DNA of 64,000 bases from Tubiluchus corallicola. Taxonomy: Eukaryota > Priapulida > Priapulimorpha > Priapulimorphida > Tubiluchidae. A program made the position numbers and the translations under genes. This document shows, one piece after another, positions 62,201 to 64,000 of this stretch (positions are counted from its first letter, which is position 1; every line of letters begins with the position of its first letter). A model generated the notes under the pieces. The model saw only the letters and a program-made list of their open reading frames with translations, searched no databases and was not told where the DNA came from. The stretch is taken from positions 1 to 64,000 of the forward strand of contig JAQGDQ010000447.1 of NCBI GenBank assembly GCA_030141605.1. The letters run 5' to 3'.

Positions 62201-64000
62201 ACAGATCTCGCTTGACACAAATGGTTAGCAGTTAGTAGTCAGCCGGGAAGCAAAAACATTTAATAATTGTACTGTTTTACATTAGTACTACGTTTTAGGA
62301 CAGAATGATGCAATATGCATCGTTTTAAAGCTTCAAATTATATAAAAAAAGTTGTTGATAAATGGCTTTGAGCGAAGTAAAAAAATCGTTGTTAAAATGA
62401 AACTTACGTCATTAAGTTAGAAAAAGGTGTCAAATGTTCAGTGTCGTTAAAACGAAGCATCGCTAAATGGGAGGCGTTAAGTGAGAACTTACTGTACTAA
62501 CGTGCCATGAGTTTGTCGTTAGCGTAACTTATCGGGAAAGTCGCATACAAAAGATTCGTTTTTTTTAAAAAACTGGGTGATAAGAAACCGACGGATAACA
62601 GCTGTTTATATATTAAAATGCAGTGCAAAAGCGAAACTAATAGGAAGCAATCTAAACCGTGCAAAAAAAATAACAAAATTTAAAACATTTATCCAACTAA
62701 ACATTTCTCCATGGCATAATATCGGCATAAAAAACGTGACAACAAAAACATCTGCAACTCACCCCATACAAAACTCCACCAATGGGAGGTCCTACCATTA
62801 ATCCCAGACCGGTGAATGTTTCTAAAAGGCCCTAAAAGACAAAACGTAATTTGTTTTAAATAAGAAGCAGACTGAAAATTCTATTTCAAATATGCAGTTC
62901 CCAAAACTAAAAAATACAATTTAGATTCAGGTAGGTTTATTTACCTTTTGTAATACACAAAAAATCAAGTACATAGCAAAATATGTTTAGTAGTTAGAGA
63001 AAGTGTAACCTAGCCACTGGGGGGGGGGGGGGGAGGGTGAGGCAAGCCAGCTCAACTCAGTGACGGTCCCAAGCCCAGATAAATAGGGAGGGTCAGGGTC
63101 AGGAAGGTCATCCGCCTGTAAAAACTGCGCCATAACCTTCTATGAATGAGTCATGAGACTTGAAGGTAAAGTCCGCAAAGAAGTGGTCAGACCCACTCTA
63201 ATCTATGGGCTAGAAACAGCTTCTCTAAAGAGGAATGAAGAGGGGTGTGGTGGAGATGAGGATGTTGAGACGGATGGTGGGAATAACAAGAAGAGATAAA
63301 ATTAGAAATAATAATATCAGAGGAACAGTAAAAGTAGTGGAAGCCTCGCAAGATTGCGATGGCATGGACACCTGAAAAGAAGAGTCGGTGAAGATCACGT
63401 GGGAGGGGAAGACATAAATGAAGAGATGGTCAACAACAGGAATGCGTGGAGAAGACTTATTCACAACGGCTACCCCGCATAGGGTAAAGCTGGGAAGAAG
63501 AAGAAGAAGAAGTTAGAGAAAGTGTGGCGAAAAAACCTTAGAGGTTAGCAAATCAGCCACCTTTTTAGTTAAAATTAGTACAAGAATATCTAGCGACGAT
63601 TTAAGCTGGTATGAAACACGAAAATCATGTCAATCTGAAAAAATATAATAAGGAAATGATTAAGAAAAAAATAAATCAAACTAGTTTTAAGTGGTAAAGT
63701 AACACGCCAAAATAAAAACAAGAACAAAACAAACATAAGCAAAAGAGATTGAGAGACAAAAAACTATCAGAAGTGGATAATTTAGTGTTGATAGGAATTC
63801 TCACTCCTTTAAAGCAAATAACGAAGGTGCGAAAGGCAGTAGAAACCAACGGTTCAGTTCACATTCAGCTTTTTTACTTACGAAAACGGTCGCCACTCTT
63901 CCCGGAAACTCGTTGGCAATGATGGCAAAAGAAGCCGTTACAAATGCCGTAGCTGCAATGGACTCACATATCCGTACCGCAAAACACAGCCCAACAAATA
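41228..64000 (-). CDS. SLC18B1: SLC18B1-like vesicular polyamine transporter (3' part, alternative exons)
   Basis: Ten exon positions on the minus strand: >64000-63882, 62831-62763, [61307-61217 or 60146-60056], [59126-58990 or 55357-55221], [50965-50867 or 50800-50702], 48365-48271, 47173-47072, 44302-44228, 43473-43380 and 41455-41228 (stop TAA). All are bounded by AG and GT and all phases agree. One path gives 368 residues, from about TM4 to the C-terminus; roughly the first 90 residues lie beyond the right edge. Motifs: ASFAIIANEFPGRVATVF, then GLGLMVGPPIGGVLYG (MFS motif C, TM5), GLVFLCM...WGYLSD (motif A-like, after TM8), GLVSGLFSSCFSFG and AFFGPSVGGALVQ (TM11 region). The last exon is a 75-residue charged cytosolic tail. 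SLC18B1 proteins are proton antiporters that load polyamines into vesicles; this substrate is inferred by homology. The protein resembles SLC18B1 more than VMAT or VAChT. Confidence 0.92.
41599..42261. mobile_element. hAT-like MITE with internal minisatellite
   Basis: Ends CAGTGTTGGGTAA and TTACCCAACACTG. Flanking 8-bp duplication TTTATATT (41591-41598) and TTTATACT (42262-42269), 7 of 8. The interior is about fourteen tandem units of roughly 36 bp, CTACAGCTACACCAACCTCT followed by GGAAAAAAGTAGTTAA. Lies in the last intron of the transporter gene. Confidence 0.92.
43027..43359. mobile_element. Fold-back MITE, family FB (copy 5)
   Basis: TAGCTTTTACATGTCAAATG to TTGACATGTAAAACCTATA, with CAAATGT arrays and little core. 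Its right edge is 20 bp from the transporter exon at 43380-43473, on the side of that exon's splice donor. Confidence 0.88.
43554..44049. mobile_element. hAT-like MITE, TAGGGTTACCATA family
   Basis: Inverted ends TAGGGTTACCATA and TATGGTAACCCTA, then CCGGAC-type subterminal blocks. Flanks AAAATAGA (43546-43553) and AAAATAAA (44050-44057), 7 of 8. Occupies most of the 754-bp intron between the 44228-44302 and 43380-43473 exons. Confidence 0.9.
44595..45935. repeat. Tandem pair of a ~760-bp GC-richer unit
   Basis: The block from GGGGCGAAAAACCTC through GCGTATTTTTGATTxTACGTG appears at about 44609-45208 and again at about 45366-45930. It includes TATACGCxTGAGATCTG, GTAACGGGCGTTTTCCCGGA and TTCAGTAAAAGCTG. 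Base composition differs from the surrounding intron. Origin unknown; possibly part of a larger transposon. Confidence 0.85.
46040..46960. repeat. Satellite-like array, ~149-bp units
   Basis: Six tandem units, marker positions about 46046, 46196, 46345, 46493, 46641, 46791 and 46941 (spacing 148-150). Each has CAGTACATAATTACTCAGTT, CGGTTTTGTCTTTACTTTTA and CTTCCTTAAACTCAGA. Two subtypes (GACAATAAAAAAGC and GACAAGAAAAGC) occur in blocks. In the 2.8-kb transporter intron. Confidence 0.95.
47292..47390 (-). pseudogene. 5S rRNA-like fragment without SINE body
   Basis: Reverse strand carries a nearly complete 5S rRNA sequence (AGGCCATATCACGTTGAAAA onward, GGATGGGTGACTGCCTAGGA) that stops after AATCTCAG. 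The body of the 5S SINE family does not follow. Either a 5S pseudogene or the truncated head of a different 5S-headed SINE. Confidence 0.8.
47726..48221 (+). mobile_element. 5S rRNA-derived SINE (copy 2)
   Basis: 5S-like head at 47726-47842, then a body sharing GCGGGATGCCCACACTGTAT and AGCAGCCAACGGCTAGAGG with the other copies, ending GGATGCCAACAACAACA. Flanked by ACTATAACACT at 47715-47725 and 48222-48232, a perfect 11-bp target duplication. Inserted opposite to the host gene, in the intron next to the 48271-48365 exon (donor end only 50 bp away). Confidence 0.94.
48519..48590 (-). mobile_element. tRNA-like SINE head
   Basis: On the minus strand, GTGGTCTGATGGTTGAGCA resembles an A-box arm and GGGTTCAAATC a B box, with about 35 bp between them, as in a tRNA-derived SINE promoter. 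Tail not delimited. Confidence 0.5.
48713..48785 (+). mobile_element. tRNA-like SINE head
   Basis: GGCCTAGTGGCTGAGAAGTT then GAGC (A-box-like) and AGTTCAAGCCC (B-box-like). The 5' and 3' arms GGCCTA/GGCTTAGCC partly pair. Possibly a decayed tRNA or tRNA-derived SINE. Confidence 0.45.
49156..49757 (+). mobile_element. RTE-type LINE deletion derivative (copy 1)
   Basis: Starts CCTAGCCACTGGGGG, with CCCAAGCCCGGATAAATAGG, then joins directly to the 3' part of a LINE frame (ALIYGLEAASLKK; EMRMLR) and ends ATAGGGAAAAGCTGG plus (AAG)n. Target duplication ATTATTGATGATATTCAA (49138-49155) / ATTATCGACGATATTCAA (49758-49775), 16 of 18. The RTE assignment rests on the motif set and the trinucleotide tail. 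Confidence 0.88.
50103..50635. mobile_element. Long-TIR MITE, family TTAAAGG (copy 2)
   Basis: Ends TTAAAGGAAAAGTC and GCTTTCCTTTAA. Shares AAAAATGTTAGAAGGATTTA and the GAGCTTACGGAAAGCC block (reversed) with 15448-16183. It ends 66 bp from exon C2 of the transporter (50702). Confidence 0.82.
50702..50800 (-). CDS. SLC18B1: Transporter alternative exon C2 (TM8 region)
   Basis: 99 nt, 33 codons, phase 0 at both ends. Acceptor TTTCAG, donor GTAAGT. Begins YNLGAEKVGLVFLCMFGV and ends PLWGYLSDTC. Aligned without gaps to C1, 22 of 33 residues agree. Differences cluster in the second half of the helix (D/Y, VVT/ITA, L/F). Confidence 0.9.
50867..50965 (-). CDS. SLC18B1: Transporter alternative exon C1 (TM8 region)
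   Basis: 99 nt, phase 0 at both ends. Acceptor ATTTCAG, donor GTAAGT. Begins YNIGPEIVGLVFLCMSGV and ends PFWGYLSDNY. The 66-bp gap to C2 is very short for an animal intron. Family proteins have GLVF...LLSD at this place, so both copies keep the conserved frame. Confidence 0.9.
51325..51805 (+). mobile_element. hAT-like MITE, GTGTGCAAATT family
   Basis: Ends CAGGGGTGTGCAAATTC and ATAATTTGCACCCCCTG. Perfect 8-bp duplication TATTAAGG at 51317-51324 and 51806-51813. GC-richer ends flank an A+T-rich middle. A fragment of the family lies at 30629-30958. Confidence 0.94.
52115..52616. mobile_element. hAT-like MITE, CAGGGATGAGAAT family
   Basis: Ends CAGGGATGAGAATG and AAAATTCTCATCCCTG. Perfect 8-bp duplication CACCAGGC at 52107-52114 and 52617-52624. 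Confidence 0.94.
53013..53559 (+). mobile_element. 5S rRNA-derived SINE (copy 3)
   Basis: 5S-like head about 53016-53133, with GAAAACACCGGTTCTCGTCT and GAAGTTAAGCAACGTAGAG, then the same body as copies 1 and 2, ending CAGAAGGATGCCAACC. Flanked by AGTAGTTTAAC at 53002-53012 and 53560-53570, a perfect 11-bp duplication. The longest copy, with a segment (about 53466-53510) missing from copy 2. Confidence 0.94.
53570..54460. mobile_element. piggyBac-like MITE, CACCTTCAG family
   Basis: Ends CACCTTCAGAACCG and GCGCTCCTGAAGGAG, flanked by TTAA (53566-53569 and 54461-54464). Contains a tandem pair of ~175-bp units (about 54098-54265 and 54276-54441) sharing TATAAATGTTTAAACAAAT and TTAGTTATGTCTGTG. 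The 5S SINE is inserted exactly at its left border. Confidence 0.7.
54465..55220. other. Transporter intron, nothing recognised
   Basis: No exon-like segment with homology to the transporter and no repeat recognised. Confidence 0.4.
55221..55357 (-). CDS. SLC18B1: Transporter alternative exon B2 (TM7 region)
   Basis: 137 nt, phases as in B1. Acceptor GTTTCACAG, donor CAG/GTACAG. Encodes QVISSPHSFLTLLTIPTVL and continues through TITVVEPNLEPALRQ. 19 of 45 residues match B1, and Glu-Pro after the helix is kept. More polar (Ser/Thr-rich) helix than B1. Confidence 0.9.
55358..56406. other. Intron between B1 and B2, nothing recognised
   Basis: A+T-rich; no additional exon copy was recognised by eye. 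Confidence 0.4.
56407..56787 (+). mobile_element. MITE family AATAAGCC (full copy)
   Basis: ATAAGCCTTTTCA and CTGTGAAAAGGCTTAC inverted ends, TA on each flank (56405-56406, 56788-56789). Best-preserved member; it also contains the GATGATGATCGTGAAAAAGT block. Confidence 0.88.
57115..57300 (+). pseudogene. LINE reverse transcriptase fragment
   Basis: Plus-strand frame with SDSFFTNKGVPQGDCLSPVL then FTFYLAVAL, the conserved reverse transcriptase motif GVPQGxxLSPxLF of non-LTR elements. Catalytic YxDD is absent and the frame stops soon after. A short dead fragment in antisense to the transporter. Confidence 0.8.
57301..58989. other. Intron sequence, nothing recognised
   Basis: No exon or repeat supported. 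A minus-strand frame near 57.7-57.9 kb has a hydrophobic GG start after an AG but the wrong phase for exon A. Confidence 0.4.
58990..59126 (-). CDS. SLC18B1: Transporter alternative exon B1 (TM7 region)
   Basis: 137 nt: 2 nt finishing the split Asp codon, then 45 codons. Acceptor TTCTTCTAG, donor GAG/GTATTT (the weaker donor of the pair). Encodes QVPKSGFSILSLVRIPTNIL, then a hydrophobic helix ending GVIEPFLAGRLAE. The SLC18B1 family has a (D/E)P at this position. Confidence 0.9.
59283..59410. mobile_element. Fragment of the GGGGTGAGCA hAT family
   Basis: GGAATTTGTGACTTTCGAACT and the following sequence match the left third of 27613-28021. No ends remain. Confidence 0.65.
59612..59895 (+). 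repeat. Dispersed repeat R1 (copy 2)
   Basis: Partner of 18150-18412, same orientation; conserved block GCACTGTACTTCAATTTTCG. Lies in the intron between A2 and B1. Confidence 0.7.
60056..60146 (-). CDS. SLC18B1: Transporter alternative exon A2 (TM6 region)
   Basis: 91 nt: 30 codons plus one base. Acceptor TTTTTCAG, donor AATG/GTAGGT. Begins AGGFILPFLVMGCILLTCAA and ends FLLPAQN. 17 of 30 residues agree with A1. Confidence 0.9.
60147..61216. other. Intron between A1 and A2
   Basis: 1070 bp, A+T-rich; no repeat recognised. Confidence 0.4.
61217..61307 (-). CDS. SLC18B1: Transporter alternative exon A1 (TM6 region)
   Basis: 91 nt, same phase as A2. Acceptor TTTGCACAG, donor GACG/GTGGGT. Begins IGGWLLPFEVMGGIMLICVV and ends FLLPEQD. 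Has a Glu in the helix start (PFEVMG) where A2 has Leu. Confidence 0.9.
61412..62494. mobile_element. Tigger/pogo-like MITE, interrupted by a hAT MITE
   Basis: Ends CAGTAAGTCCTCGCTCA and TGAGAACTTACTG, flanked by TA (61410-61411 and 62495-62496). CAGTAAGTTCTC-type ends are typical of pogo/Tigger elements. A hAT MITE of another family (61707-62061) sits inside, so this element is older. Confidence 0.85.
61707..62061. mobile_element. hAT-like MITE, GGGGTGAGCA family (nested copy)
   Basis: Starts TAGGGGTGAGCA, ends TGCTCACCCCAA. Perfect 8-bp duplication ACAGACAG at 61699-61706 and 62062-62069. Opposite orientation to the TRIM intron copy. Confidence 0.94.
63007..63511 (+). mobile_element. RTE-type LINE deletion derivative (copy 2)
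   Basis: Same structure as 49156-49757: G-run head, CCCAAGCCCAGATAAATAGG, the same junction into the 3' coding remnant, then ATAGGGTAAAGCTGG and (AAG)n. An extra ~100-bp deletion lies around 63405-63415. Perfect 14-bp duplication GTTAGAGAAAGTGT at 62993-63006 and 63512-63525. Confidence 0.92.

Overview
This is animal nuclear DNA, not bacterial or viral. The genes are split by GT-AG introns, the spacers are A+T-rich, and the sequence is saturated with short non-autonomous transposons, microsatellites and decayed LINE pieces. The three protein genes that can be supported (a TRIM2/TRIM3-type gene, EMC7 and SLC18B1) are widely conserved in animals. Repeat content and gene structure suggest an invertebrate, but the species cannot be fixed from the sequence alone.

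Layout. Positions 1-24,800 hold no convincing protein gene: a 151-bp purine-rich satellite (1-985), simple repeats, fold-back elements built from CAAATGT-type repeats, a 5S rRNA-derived SINE, hAT-like, piggyBac-like and other MITEs, and LINE remnants. Positions 24,856-28,326 (+) carry a complete two-exon TRIM2/3-type RING/B-box/filamin/NHL E3 ligase gene. Positions 28,330-33,870 are repeat-rich intergenic sequence. Positions 33,878-39,440 (-) carry a complete five-exon EMC7 gene (subunit of the ER membrane protein complex), with a roughly 52-bp minisatellite in its third intron. From 41,228 past the right edge (-) lies the 3' three quarters of an SLC18B1-like major facilitator transporter (vesicular polyamine transporter family).

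Main discovery. The transporter has three consecutive exon positions that are each duplicated in tandem: 91/91 nt, 137/137 nt and 99/99 nt. Length and phase are identical within each pair, splice sites are intact, and the proteins are clearly related but divergent. They lie in the order A1-A2-B1-B2-C1-C2 along the gene. They encode, by alignment to the family, the regions of transmembrane helices 6, 7 and 8. Including both members of A or of B would shift the frame, and C1 and C2 are only 66 bp apart. This looks like three clusters of mutually exclusive exons, able in principle to make eight versions of the transporter core.

The second theme is the mobile-element record. Nine hAT-like MITEs have 8-bp target-site duplications that can be read directly. 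Three members of a 5S-rRNA-headed SINE have target-site duplications. Two RTE-type LINE derivatives share one internal deletion structure and have clear duplications. Five fold-back elements have internal arrays. Several insertions sit inside introns of the three genes, one ending 20 bp from a splice donor.
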